From assembly GCA_947650285.1 (NCBI GenBank), contig CANTFL010001040.1, positions 47,957 to 111,956 on the forward strand: DNA of 64,000 bases, given 5' to 3'. The notes under the pieces are model-generated. The model was not told the origin of the DNA and made no database searches. It worked only from the letters and a program-made list of their open reading frames with translations. Made by a program: the position numbers and the translations under genes. Below, one piece after another: positions 40,478-54,300 of the stretch. The stretch comes from Hyaloperonospora brassicae (taxonomy: Eukaryota > Oomycota > Peronosporomycetes > Peronosporales > Peronosporaceae). Positions within the stretch are counted from its first letter, which is position 1. Every line of letters begins with the position of its first letter.

Positions 40478-43400
40478 TCGAAGGATATATTGCAGAGCGA
40501 GCGAAGATCAAAATGTCCCTTGTTTCATCGCGTATATGTGTAAGGAATTATGTTAAAGAAAAAGCCACGTAAATGGCTTGGTGATTCAGTAAATCAGGCA
40601 AACCAATAAATTGCGAATTTTAGAAGTCCAAGGCACGCGCAAACTTAAGTCAAGTACAAGTTACTTCATAACCTAGAGCATTCCTAACGTCACATCTCGA
40701 GATACATATGATATAAGGGAATCGAATGGTAGTACTAGAAGCTTAAGAAGGCCCCGATTAAGCAGCGCTCTTTATTAGCAAAAAAGAGATTCGTCGAAGA
40801 CGGGTCGTAAAATGTTTGCTTAGAGGGACAGTTATGAATCTCGTCGACGACAAGCGGCTGAGCCTCGAGAGAAGGCGCCCGTTATTTTAAAAACCTGTCC
40901 GGGTGAAGAACAGGAGTTCCTCAGCCGAGACCATCATTTTTCTTCTAGTCTAGAGTTCGCTGCGCTCGGTGATCGGTAAACAATCATAAGGCTTTGGCTT
41001 CCACACTTTGGGCTGAAGTTATAAGATGTGAAAGGTATAAATCTGATATGATCTGGACGACTTGTGGGGGATTTGGTTTCGGGAATCCATACGGCGGTTG
41101 AAGCGAAACCCTTAATCAATCCAAAGGGGAAAACTGCGAAGAGATATTGTTAACGTCCGACGCAACAGCTTAACTCTCCGATTTAAGTCGGCGACATTGT
41201 TTTGCTGGTGTATTTACGGTGTATTATGACCATTTGGAAAAATTACTTTTCCACACAGTTGATTAGCTTATGAATGGAGTTCGTTATCAGCAAGTAATAT
41301 ATATATCATGCCATAGGGGATGTGTTGACATCTGGTAGGAGAAATGTGATTATATTATTTATTATAAAAATTAAAATATCTTCTAACCGCAGGCACAATC
41401 AATTAAGTTGTCGTTATTTTTAAGAGAAAGACTCGACTAAACAAGTTTCGTAATAGTGTTGACATACGACTGGAAAAATAAAGACGTGGAATCTCAACTT
41501 GCTTCCTTTAATATAGTTTTCACGCACTCTACACACGTGATCGTAAAAGACGTTAAACACTAATTTATCCAAAACACCAAAATTTGGCATCACCATATCT
41601 TACATTCAAAATGCTGCGTATCATTTTTGTGTATTTTGCCTTCAAAGCGAATTGGATACATTTGCTACTTGTTAAAAAAATAAAATTCGACGATGCATTC
41701 GTCTCTACACGACAACTAAAAATTTGCTAAAATCTTATATATATATACATTTATATTTATACGCTGAGATTTTGTGTAGTCGATATAACTACCGCATGAA
41801 AGTAGGATTACTACCCTCGCAACCAAAAACTTGCACGCTTGTAGGAAACTCGATAATGGAACAATAATCTAAATAAATAAATAGAGAGTTTATTAGGTCC
41901 ATTCTGCAAGATCTTTTTTCTGACAGCACGGATTTGCCGTAAAGATGGTAGGCTCGAAAACGTAATGGTGAAGTTGATGTTGAAATGCGGACCAATGCTT
42001 ACTAAAATTAGTTACTGACCATGATCGCTCGGGTTCACTTGCTCGGATAGGTAAACTGAGCCGATTATTAAACGATTACGCGAACATGAAAACGGCATTT
42101 AACTGGAAGGATTGATAGGTCAGATATTACATAACAATGTGGGTCGTTACTCTGGATTGGTAGATATGCCCTGCTTAATGGTGTACAGTATATAAAACAT
42201 CAGAATGTTGAGGTCAATATAGACTGATGACGAACCCGATAAAACAAGGGTGAGTCGTTTTATAGTAAAAAATTGACCTGCTTTAATTGGTATATGGATT
42301 CGTACTCAACAAAGGGTGTAGCGATGGCGGTGACATCAGAACACGATGATAGCAGAATTATGTACCAGTGACGAAATCGGTGATGGGGTGAGCATTTAAA
42401 GTGATGCATATCGAGAAGTATATAATTTTTATTCGGCCGATATGGTGATATGAACATTAATCGTGGACAGTGGAGGTCGGTTTACGATAAATGAGACATA
42501 TACTAGGCCCAAAACTTCCGATAGAAGTGTATCGCATAAAATTACTGGTTTGATGCAGAAGTAATTTCATGTATGCGTAACATACAATTCTGCATTGAGA
42601 TTACGCGCCGTATGATCGACCGACCATTGGCATCGAATTTCGACTATCATGAGCATTGCATATAAATATCCTTATCATTGACTATTTATATATGACTTGA
42701 CCGAAATCTGTATTGACGGTGTATTTGCGTGTGATAATATGGAGTTGTGACACCATTTACTTCATGTTCCATAACATTAGCCGTGTTCGTCATTAACGGT
42801 AGATTTGCGTATGATAGAATGTCCTGGTACAAAACTATGTACTTGATGGTGATCTAAAAAGGTATATTAACATGCTGGGTCATAGACCCAGTGTAATCCA
42901 TTGAAACTGACACTGTAAAGGAACCTGAACTATAAAAAAATAATCACAATAGTTGAGTGCTTGTACCATACTTGGGTACACATATAATATTCAACAAAAT
43001 TGAGACAATGACTAGGGCTTGGCGTCCATATTGGAGTACCACAATTAAGCAAAACATGGTCTAGAGATGATACAGTGTCGAGACAAGTTTGAGATATGTA
43101 AGATTAAAAGATCCAATTTTATCACAGCGTGACTAGCAAGGACAAATTAGCATTGTAACATTTCCGATAGAAGTTTTCTAGATTAATGCGTAGAGCTCCA
43201 ATAAAACAATTATAGAAACTACACGCTTCTTCCTTTTCCGAGCAAGCTTGCTTTGATTTCCTCGAATGATAGTGCGGGATATAATTGCAAGAAGGACCTA
43301 ACGTATATATTGTTTGGCCATGGTTTTCGAATTCTCACACAAACAAAACCGGGATAACATTGGACTTACATATCAGTACTAAACAACCGTGATCGACACG

Positions 43401-46400
43401 GCCGATCTATCAACAAACAAATTTGCGATATCGTCGCAAATCGCTTTAGACCGCGAGACGGAATCAGTGGTCAGAAGGTGTGCTCCTAGTTTATTTAGGA
43501 CAATTTCAAATGGAATATTAATGTCTACGTATGCAGATAGATTGATCTTGACACAAGATCGTACACATTAATTTGCTGTGTAAAAGTTTCTGCGCAGCGA
43601 TCGTCATAGACAATCCTTCAATACAAGCAAGTTTAATAATTCGCGAAGTCCGTCACGAAATCTCCACGACAGCCCACCGAAGGATACATTTGGTAGTCGC
43701 AAGCTATAAGTTAGATCACAGATGGAAGAACGTTCTCCTTGACACGGTAAATATGAAAAATAAAGAAGGTCTTCGATCGCAATAGAAAATTTAAAATTAC
43801 GGCGTTTTATAAAACGAATAGAATTTGATACAGTATTCGTAGCGCCTAAAATTGCGCGATACGATTTAAATACTGTTTTAGCTCAGCGCTTTTATGACTC
43901 ATATTGATATGCTTCTTTCGACATTGTAGACGGCTTTGTACGCTTGTAGCAAAAATGCAACCTACAGTGACTGCGTCCAGTCTGTGTTAAGATAAGCGAT
44001 GACAAGATTAACATAGCCGGAAAGAGTAGTGTTTTACACTTGCTCCATCCCATATTTACTTTGTACTGCGTTGTTACGTCTTCGTATCAAAAATAGATTG
44101 ATTGTTTTTACTTGTCGGTTTCGGATATTCTTATACAGCATTAAAGAAGAAGAAATAAACGCTACAACCACACTTTACGCGTGTTACAACCTCATCTTCA
44201 ATAAATTGGCATTTGGGAGTCGCTGTTGCCATATTACGCAACTTTAATGTACCAACATTATTATTCATTCGACTTGCAACATCCATATATTAATGATAGG
44301 TGGAGGGTAGATTGGCAAGCCAAAATTTGCCGCCATGAGGCTTTCATTCGTGCTATCTTTATTAGGTTAAAAGATTGTTCACAATATAAGGTAGAGAAAA
44401 CGGTTATTTGGCTTTACCACCCGCAAGAAGCTTGACTAGAATAGTAATTTGTGGCTTTTTGTCTCCATATATACAGACAATATTTCCCTTGCGCTTGAAT
44501 GTATATGCTTTTGCTGAGAAATTAATATGTCCTGTTTAGTTTGGTCAAGACTAAATAAGCTGAATATCGATATAACAAACACGGTGGTGCAACATACAAC
44601 ACATTTATGTCTCTTCGTGACGCGATCTCAAAATCATGTTAAGTTAATGCAGCTCTTTATCTTCCGATTTTGCCTGGCAAGATGAAATCCAGGTATATTC
44701 CCACTATACAAGTATGACCGAATATTACTGTGTGGTAATGTTCGGCTGTATCTGACAAGACGATGCTTACTTTTCCGTACTTATTTAATTTTTCAACAAT
44801 GTCTCTTTATCGAGATTGAAGAAGTTATGGAGTAGCTTACTTCTTCGATGGCTTGGCATATATATACGTATATATATCAAGATCAATTTAAGATTTTGTT
44901 AAATTGACGTATCGTATGATATGGCTTTGTAAAAGTATGATCTAATGTGTCACGATCAAAACTTTGGCGAAGTGCAAGCCAGCAGGAGCTATAATCAATA
45001 ATGTACAAGTTGACACATTACTTAAGTAGTCCTTACTATGTGTGTTAGTAAGTGGATACAGCATGTCGTAATTTTGTTAATCGAATTGTGAAGTTTAAAA
45101 CGCGCTATCATTTAGGACTGTCCGACATATGTAACCGTGGATCTTAAAAGACATATAACAACTTCTAATACTCCACGCAAAAATGCATTGTATGCAAAAC
45201 CTGAAAAGTAAATGTTCCATCGACGACTGCCCTCTTACGCTTGTTGTATTAATCTAGATTCGGACATTTATTGATGAGCCTGCAATTTAATAATATTGGG
45301 GGGGGGCGCCCCGATTCTATTCACATATTATTTGTTGAGAGTAGCGATATCGTTTAGTTTATTTCCGCTTTCGTTGCGAAAGTCGTTGTGAACGATGTTT
45401 TTCGTATTAACATATACAAATCGCAGTTTAATTCACTGTATATAGTGTAATAGGGAAAGCACACTGAATTTCAGTATATTTTTGTACATATGGTGCTGTC
45501 GGGATTGATTTATGATGTCACCTGGTATAGCTTCGAAATGTACTACATGCTCCTATTTGATCGAGTCATTTCAAAATATTGCAAATTACGACTAAGTTCG
45601 AATCTATATATATCTTGCTTTAAAATTGAATAGTATCACATCACGTCATGTGCGTCTTTTATATTTCGGCAAGTACCCCGCCGACCGATATAATATGCTT
45701 ATGCATATTATCACATTTAATCGTAACTTAGAAGAATAACGAGTTTATGCCGGCTGTTTCGCTGCAATCCGTACTTTCAGATTCCCAAATCTTTTGTGTA
45801 GCGTCAAGAGCAATGCGGTGGTAAACTGTGCGTTTAGAGAATATACAAACATTATTCAAATAAGCAATGCAACATGCTATGAGGCCCTATAAAATCAAAT
45901 AGCATTTCATGAAAATTCACTCTCGAAATGCGTCAAGATGAAGTTAAAATAAATGTTTGACTGGTAAATGTATATCGATTTATCTGTGAAGAGCTCGTCG
46001 AACCAAAGTTGTCACGTAAAAAACGGCAGAAATTTATTATTACTTAAACGTTGTTGCTTTTCATTAAATACCGGCGAACTTGTCGTCTGCGTACCCACAC
46101 CATTTTGTACACAGTTTAAAATCAACAGGCGTGACAGTTAAGGCTTTTACTTATATTCAATGCTATTGTATCGTTTGGATTGCAAGCTTAGCTTACTGTT
46201 GCCGTAACCTTTATTCATTTGATGTAGCATTCTTTCATGCAAAACATATAGCAATAACACATGCGAAGAAATACGTCAAAAATGAATGCTACAAAATTAA
46301 AATGAGACATAAATTGAGCATTACGCTTGTACCTTCAAATTTATGCCTTACGAAGATACCGAATTACATAGAAAATGTAGGGCATCAACAGCGATTTTCG

Positions 46401-47659
46401 AGATGAAATAAGCTGCTGATGCTTCTAGATTAGCTAGATATATTGATAATTATAAACTTGTTGAAAATCTTTACCTCTTTTTATTAGTCCCGACATAATT
46501 TGTACATGTGAGTTTCCGTGACAACAACTATTGGGTTGAGCAAGAAAGGAATAAAAATGCCAATTTGTGAATTAGTTCTTTTGTATGACCGTCAGTTATA
46601 AAAATTGAGATTATAACGCAATGTTTATTTATATTTTATAGAAAGACGAAATATTTAATATTGCAGGATTTTGTTGACAATATTGCATGCACATCTATCA
46701 CAAGAAGTAACGCTCTTGACAGTACTATCATTACGCTGGTCTCACGCCAAATTGCCAGTACCGGCAGGAAGGAAATTATATTCGACCAGATCAACAGCCA
46801 TCGATCCACATCACCAAACAACCTGGAGTAGATTGTGGACTTCTAGAACATGAAGTAAGGGTAAAAGATATAGTCGAAATTTTTCTTGCGAAGTATGTTG
46901 ATGATTGACTATAGTCTATATCTGGTATGAATTAGCTACACAATGCTGCGATAGTAATGCTTCGTACTTTAGTTATTGCTGCCGGTTAGAATAATAGTAT
47001 GTGCCTAATGTATAGCCATGAGCTCGAGCTGCAAAAGGTATAATGCCATATCTTCTGCACTCGAGTGCTGTCTCGTTCGGCCGAAATTCCCGCGAGAACA
47101 ACTGTGATTGACTGTCAGCTGTTCATCAAGAACAAACCTTTTAGGAAAATTTAAATGATAGCTGATTTCAAATAATTGCCTTTATTGTGCTCGACCATGT
47201 ATGCAGCACATCTTGCTGGAAATATATTACTACGGTTTCGCCATACGCTTTGGTTACGAACAGTAATTTGATTTGCCGTACAAAGCCTAATTGTATGTAA
47301 TATTACTTGTCATCAACCATTAAGGAGTATATTTGCTTGATTACGAGCACACATATCATTTTTGAATCCACTACACAAGCCCAAATCCTCAATTTCTTTC
47401 TAGAATGATTTTTCACTTGTATGTGCTACCATGGACAGGACATTTACTTTTTATTGTGTTCATAGCCATGCAAAAATTTGCGCGCATATTCTTTGGTATT
47501 AATATAGTCACACAAAAGTTATGATTTTTACCGCAATATATTTTGATAAAGTTGTGGTATGTATTTTGTTGTTGTGAGTGGAATTGCAGATTATATCAGC
47601 CTTATGTACCATTTTTCTGATTGGTCTTTATGCCCAATGTCAAGTGTGGTTAATTATAG

Positions 47660-48389
47660 GCAATTGCTAAATTCACATTCCTTTTCCTTGGATTCACACC
47701 CTTCCTTTAAAATCTTATATATAAAATCCCTATTCATTTAAGATGTGATTTCTGACAAAGGTATTACTCATTAATGCAGGTCATTAATTGGCAAGTAATA
47801 CGTAAGATAATACACAAGATACTACTCACACCTGTGGTCTAGCTCATCTAGCGTTTACTGATAGGGCACCACGCAATAACACGCTTCCTCCTCCCGAGGT
47901 TGAGTATGCCAGTCGGGAGCAACTTATGGATAATGTGCAGACGTTCGCACGTGGCCAAGGCTATGCTGTTACGATTAAAAGTTCGATTGCAGGAAAACGT
48001 GTCTACCTTAAATGTGATCGAGGTGCCGTAAACGTACCAAAGGTTGGAAAAGAGCGCTAACGCCAGACCAGCTCACGCCGAAATGATTGCCCGTTCCTTT
48101 TAAGTGGAAATTTCGCCAAAAAAGGGGTAATTGGAAGTTAAACGTGATGAATAGGTGCCACAATCACGATACGTCACTCCATCCGTCTGGTCTTTCGACT
48201 CCATCGCGGCTTTGACCTTTTTTCCTATGTCGGTGCCAGCAGCTACAGCAGCGCGCAAGATGCCACCCGTAGCCAAGTGGCAGAGAAAGTACTCGTCTTT
48301 GTCTAACGGCGATTGCGTACCTTGTATATATGAGATTTTGAAGGAAGGGTGTGAATCTAAGGACAAGGCGTGTGAATTTAGCAATTCGC
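47660..48389 (+). mobile_element. MULE-derived non-autonomous element
   Basis: A 730-bp element with inverted termini of about 70 bp (47660-47730 and 48327-48389, sharing GCTAAATTCACA and GATTCACACCCTTCCTT) and a 9-bp flanking repeat TAATTATAG / TAATTATGT (47651-47659 and 48390-48398, 7 of 9 bases equal). Long termini, 9-bp target repeat and an internal FAR1-type domain are features of Mutator-like elements. It lacks a transposase core. Confidence 0.8.
47884..48185 (+). pseudogene. FAR1-type zinc-binding domain remnant
   Basis: The plus strand encodes LPPPEVEYASREQLMDNVQ, ARGQGYAVTIKSS and GKRVYLKCDRG, then after a stop and a frame change NDCPF and WKLNVMNRCHNHDTSLH. This matches the FAR1/WRKY-GCM1 DNA-binding fold, with a Cys pair and the terminal HNH ligands, as found at the N-terminus of MULE transposases. 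Frame breaks make it non-functional. Confidence 0.7.
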
Positions 48390-48398
48390 TAATTATGT

Positions 48399-51300
48399 TA
48401 CTATATGAACCATGCCCATTACATTAAAACATGTCGGCCTAATTGCATGTGCGATTTTTCAGTAAATCTATATATTGGAAATGAAATGTATGAAAAATAC
48501 ATTGGATGAAAACGTAACTATGCTACCACTTACGTCAACCTAAAAGTGGAATACGCGTGAGATGATCTGATTGTGCAATAATGCGCCACTATAGTATACA
48601 ATGCGACTGAATATGAACGTTTATGGGTCAGTCATTTTCTCACACGCATATCGTCTCCATTATCTTTTACAATTCACCAAAGTTATATCTTATGATATAT
48701 ACTCGTAGACAGAAATTGTTACGAGAAGAGATCGGTAAATAGAAACTTTACGTTTGATCTAGAATTGCTTTTTTAGTTTATCATAAGGCTACGGTGTTTA
48801 CGTATCGATTGGAAAAATATGTCTGGTTTAATATTGTAATCATGTGTATTTGTCACTTTGGCGGTATCGAACAGTTATTTAAAAAAGACATCACTGTAGT
48901 AAAGAGCGCGTACACAGTGCTATGAAATATTGTCAGGTACGACCTCCAATAATTTGGTTAGCTAAAACAATAAGTTCAAAAAGAATAACAACTCGTCACG
49001 AATGATCTAGGATGGATCCGGTGATGACAAGATAGATAAAAACCAGCAACAAGATGATATATTACGTAACAATACGAAAGAGCTATACTGTCGCCATTTC
49101 AGGATATGTGATGAATATTTGCGTATAGATAATGTAAATCATGCGTTCTAAAACACTCATTGCTGAATCTATGAATATTTCGTCTCACAAAACGCTGCTG
49201 ATATTGAAAGTGACATAAATATCATTGACCTGGATATTTTTTATGCACGGATACTATGCAGATAGCTGAAACATCGCTATGGAGTACAAAATGGATACAA
49301 ATGCAGCGGTCTAATACTCTCGGAACAAATTGTACACGCGACATACTAAACGGATACTTATTTAAGCGAGTTTCTGTTCACATCCGCTTTTGATGTGATT
49401 ACACCATATGTCGATGTCTTGCCGTAGACTCGTAGATCTTTTGATTTAGTTATTGTCGTATCACCAGAAAACATCATTTCAGAAGAAGTGATTAATGAGG
49501 ACAAAAAACAGATCCTTCACCTCCAATATATACATAATCGATTCTTACAATGTTCAACATTATTGTGAACATCATCAAAAATATCGACCTTTTATACATC
49601 AGTCTCTTTCAGTGATTATTCGTAGTTCCAATTACATCAGTTGCGCGTGTTTCATCCTTATATTAATTCATTACGTTTTTAATCCTCGAAATACATTTTG
49701 GCGTTAATACTAACCATCTTCGATGTGCATGAAAACATTCCAATCGTTAATTACCTTATATCACATCGTCGCATCAATTCGTTTTATCCGAGAATCCTAT
49801 TTTTCCTTGAAAACCCTTAACATTGTCCACGTCTGGTCAATCAATTGTGGGCTAAAACACCTGCACAAGTAACACGTCTTAAGAGATCGCAAGGTGTAGC
49901 TCAGTTTCTAAAATCGATAAGTTCTTACGACGGTTTGTTACACAACTCAATGCATCATAAGTGATGTCGTATCCCAGGATTCTGAGATCACAATGAGTCA
50001 CGACGGCGAGTCTATAATATCGAATTGTGCGCAATCTGCGTAATTTGGCAATATTCTTAACGGTTAATTATTTGGTCTTAAATGAACGTTATTCTTTATA
50101 GCTTAGTGTGTACTAAATTAGTCAATTGTTTCGCAAAGAATTTTTGTACGCAAAACAACATGCTGTACAAAGGTGCTTGACTTCATTGACCTCACATATC
50201 TCCTCCAAGGTGTGGCAGAGCTGAAATAGTACGGGTGAGTTCCAATATAACATGACCGATATCAACATTTTTAATCTACAAAGGCGTCCGATCATTTAAA
50301 CAAGCGCGCAATGGGTGGTGAGCCGATAGTTGCCGGTTGTTTTTGTACTAAAAACATATCGTTAGGACAGTTATCACAGGTTATATATTAGCTGATTATG
50401 TTAAATCGGTAGTAACGACCTTCGACTGCTTAACGCAACACAAAAGTAATATGTTCATGTCCCCGATGTGATGATTTAAGATTCGGTTCACTAATGGTTA
50501 TAATTAAGAGTCCAAAAAGGTTCAGAATAGGAAATAATTTCGCGAAGAGAAAAAAGATTGCCTGTGTCTATATTAGGTATAATGTTATAATTTATATGAT
50601 ATACTACAGCAATATCAATTGTAAGTGCAAATTGTACTTGTGGCCACGCCATAGAGCCCGCATTCAACCATATTTTCCGAAAACAATGCACTGCAACGTC
50701 TTAAACACGTCATTACGATCAATATGCGGGAGAAAGCGTTTCTAATCGTGTTGCCGAAAACAGTTTTGCAGGTATGTATACTTTCATGCCTGATGTGCAT
50801 ATGTAAGTATGTTCTTAGTGATTGAGTGCTTGTGTGTTTCGGACAAAAACAAACTTCACAATAACGTGTTTGACTTGAGAGACGCTTTAATCGCTGGTGA
50901 CCTACTTATGAAAACATATATTGTTTTAATAATACGTAAGCGTCGTCATTAAATAACACACTGGTCAGCATGCCTTTTTCACAAAAGTAGTCAATACTTT
51001 GAATTTGTTTTACACATCTAGACGCTGGGACAAAATTCGCTTCGACCGTTAAATGTGCGACCATTATAAAACGCATATCTATAGTTAATTTCGACCAAAA
51101 ATGTCATCCCTAGATATGTATCGCCTTTTCATATTTTGAGATTGGGTGAATACATGATATTGTGAATTGTAGTTATAGATAGGCGTTGGTCGCACGTACT
51201 ATTAGCTCAGAAAATTGCACTTTCACAAATGTACTGTTATCTCACAATTGGTATGATAAATGGAAGAGTAGTAAAATTTTGTTCAATAGTGATGCCTTCG

Positions 51301-54300
51301 ATTTTTATTTCGAACGTATATGATACAATCGATCCGCTTGGTGCTAAAAAATTCCACATGATCACTTCAATAATATGTACCATTCGATATATATTGCGGC
51401 CCTTTATTTGTGCACCCACTAGGGCGTATGTGGTATGTATGTTATCTTGAGTGCCTTGACCAATGTAAGATTGTGGAAAACGGTTGAAAGAACAAATTTT
51501 ATCTCGAGTATTTAGTGACAAAATTCGTGTTCAAGGATTTGTGATTCTTTCGCGTATGAATGTGGATCTCAAAATCTTCCGACGGTCAGTTTATCATTTG
51601 TGAGATTATCAAGTGCTGCAGGAACAATATAATGAGACCGTTCTCGTATTCATCTCCAGATTCGGCTACACATTACCAAATGGAAACATTAAGCCTGCGT
51701 CACGATGAGATGGCAGCTCTTCATAATTGAATCTTTGATTTGATAGTGCTTCAGCTTGAAGAAGAGGGATTCTACAGCTCATATTAGCAGTAATATACAC
51801 TCTGTCTCAGCGTCAGCAGCAAGGTCATCTTCCTGAAACTTTTACTATATATTATAAACGGATCCGCATTTCAGACCAGTGCTGACCTTGACTGCTTATT
51901 TGAATGAGAACGAATACACAATTAGAAATACCTCATACTCATTACCTAGATAATATGTACGATTACAACTCGGAGCCTTCTGTCTCGTCATTTCGTTTGA
52001 CAATAAGCTCGACTTCATGTCGTTGTTTGGTAGGGGTTTCGCGGAATCGCAAAATCTTACTCACTTGGATCCGAAGTTTACAAAAATTAACACGTTTATG
52101 ACTTCCACTTGAAATTGGATGAGATGGTTGCGGAGTAGGTTGCCATTATGGCCATCCACTTCAAATTGTAGCCGTAGATTAAGCGATTTATACATCAAAT
52201 GTGTTTGATATTTTACCAGAAGAAAGCATGCATCGGGCACAAATCATTTTCGCTAATGATATATATCAGCATATAAGCATTTGGCTAGTTCATTGCAACA
52301 AATTGTTTCGACCACACCATATGGGAAAGAAACAAAAATGACGGCTTATACTCGATGCCATGTCGTTCCGGAGTACGGGTGAGGAACAGTAAAATTATTT
52401 ACGATAATTTTGACCATAAAATGTTAAAAATCTGTATTTAAATTTTTTTTGTCGCCGCTAAAAGATGCGACAATATTTTGTTTTTGATCTACGACGTTTA
52501 TCGTAGACCAAGTATAATTTGGTCTCGCGTATATCTGTCGACTATATAGTCTATCATTCCTTTATTTACCAAAACGGTCGGTAGGTGACCTTTTCCCTTT
52601 GTCGTACTAAAGCTGTTTCTTGATACTTGTCCGTACAGGAAGACAATACTATTTTCTTTTATGACTAGTAAGTGTCATGCATAAAAGTGGGTCACTAGCC
52701 ATCATCTCGATGAAGTTAAAAGGACGATGAACGAAGCAATTATGAGACATTAAAGGCTTTCTTTTTTGTTTTGATACTATTGTATCAGCTGCAGCCTACA
52801 TCTTCGTATACGCGGTATATCTCTCGTGCGTATCATAAATTACTTACCACAATGACGTCGCTTGACATGATATGAAGTATGACATTGTGCCATTTCTACA
52901 TCATTGCATAACAATAGCGGTCTCTGCAAACCCCTCTTCGGTTCGTTTCAATTTGTCATATGACAATGGGTTAACAAATTTAGTTTGGATCATACCACAC
53001 AGTACTCAATGTTACTGTAGTAAATTGGTCTATAGCGTGCACTCGCAAGCCAACTTTTAAGTTGGAAAATCTATGTTTCTTGGGATTCCGTGTGGAGTTT
53101 TGGTATTAACATGTGTTTTGGCGACTTTTTTCCTCTACATTCGTGGGTATGATCCATAATTGACGATGCTATATAAATTGATTTCAGTGTTTTTTTGCAA
53201 TATAAATAGACTGTAAGAGCATAAGCGGGTACTTTAGTATGCGAAGTATGAGTATGAAATTGGCTTGCTACTTCTATCGTAAGCTAGGCTACCTCCTCGT
53301 GGAAATTGATAGTAAGTATTTAGTAGCATGGATTGATATTGGAGTTGTCTTGTTTCGAATCACATTTAGCCGAGCGCCATGACTTTATTTTGGTCCATAT
53401 TCGATCAATTATTCAGCCGCGTCATTACGTAGGCGAGATCGAAATTCAAATCAGATCCTGAATACAATATGAAAGGCTCTTGAAGCAAATAGACTTAAGC
53501 CGGGATTTTCAAAAGGATTGCTTCTCGTGCTACTGAACTCCTTGCATGATATACAGCAGTCACAAGAGTGTGTTCAGAATCTCCGCAGGTATTGCATGCG
53601 CGCATATCGGCGTCCTCAGCGGTATTCACCGTTCACTGCAGCCCACGCATTCATCGATAGATAATCAACATGGTGTGACCAGTTTTCAAATTCTATTGAC
53701 TGAATGCAGTATTATGTTCAGGTTATATCCCATTACGCCAATAACATAGCACGCAAATCTTTGGATACATACATATCCGCGTTCTATAGAACTAATGATG
53801 ATGACGCTTCTGAAGATTTGTGGACAGCAATTAGATAGAGGGAATCATCACTTCATCTTTGACAGTTGCCTTCTATGCTCTAAATTGCGCCGTAGTATGC
53901 ATCGTTATAATCTATACATCTTGTATCAAAGTCATTTTTGTATTCCGTATCCGAGAGAAAAATCAATTGCATTCAATTCTTTGGTTTGCAATATAATATG
54001 CATCTTACATTTTTAAGCGCGAAAATCCATCTGAAATATATTGCTGAATCCAATATGACCCGCAGCTTATTTTGATACATATCTATCTTTTATAGGAATA
54101 ATTACGTACTGTTGGACCCCTGCTACAACTCCTAAATAGTTGTCTACTTTATTCAAGCTTAAGACCTAACTTCTTTGTGTTTTCAATCGGAACTTACGAG
54201 ATATCAGTGATGGTGATCTCTGGTGTCAATCGGCACGTATGGTGGGAACTAGTAGCGCTTATATGGCTGCGGCCATTGCACTTTACTACTTTTATTCACA

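Larger units (their letters stand above)
37761..47659. other. AT-rich gene desert, left part
   Basis: No frame longer than about 110 codons and no recognisable gene. Three 60-base lines counted by hand in the AT-rich block as a whole (from 41701, 44521 and 51241) had 20, 28 and 33% G+C, against 50% for a line in the HECT gene. It holds runs of TA repeats (about 41295, 41740, 44870), a GC-rich repeat cluster at 40409-40477, short copies of an ATGGGTGGTGAGC motif (38177-38195, 38809-38825), a possible LTR-start fragment at 38605 and a G9 run with a hairpin near 45298. Confidence 0.7.
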
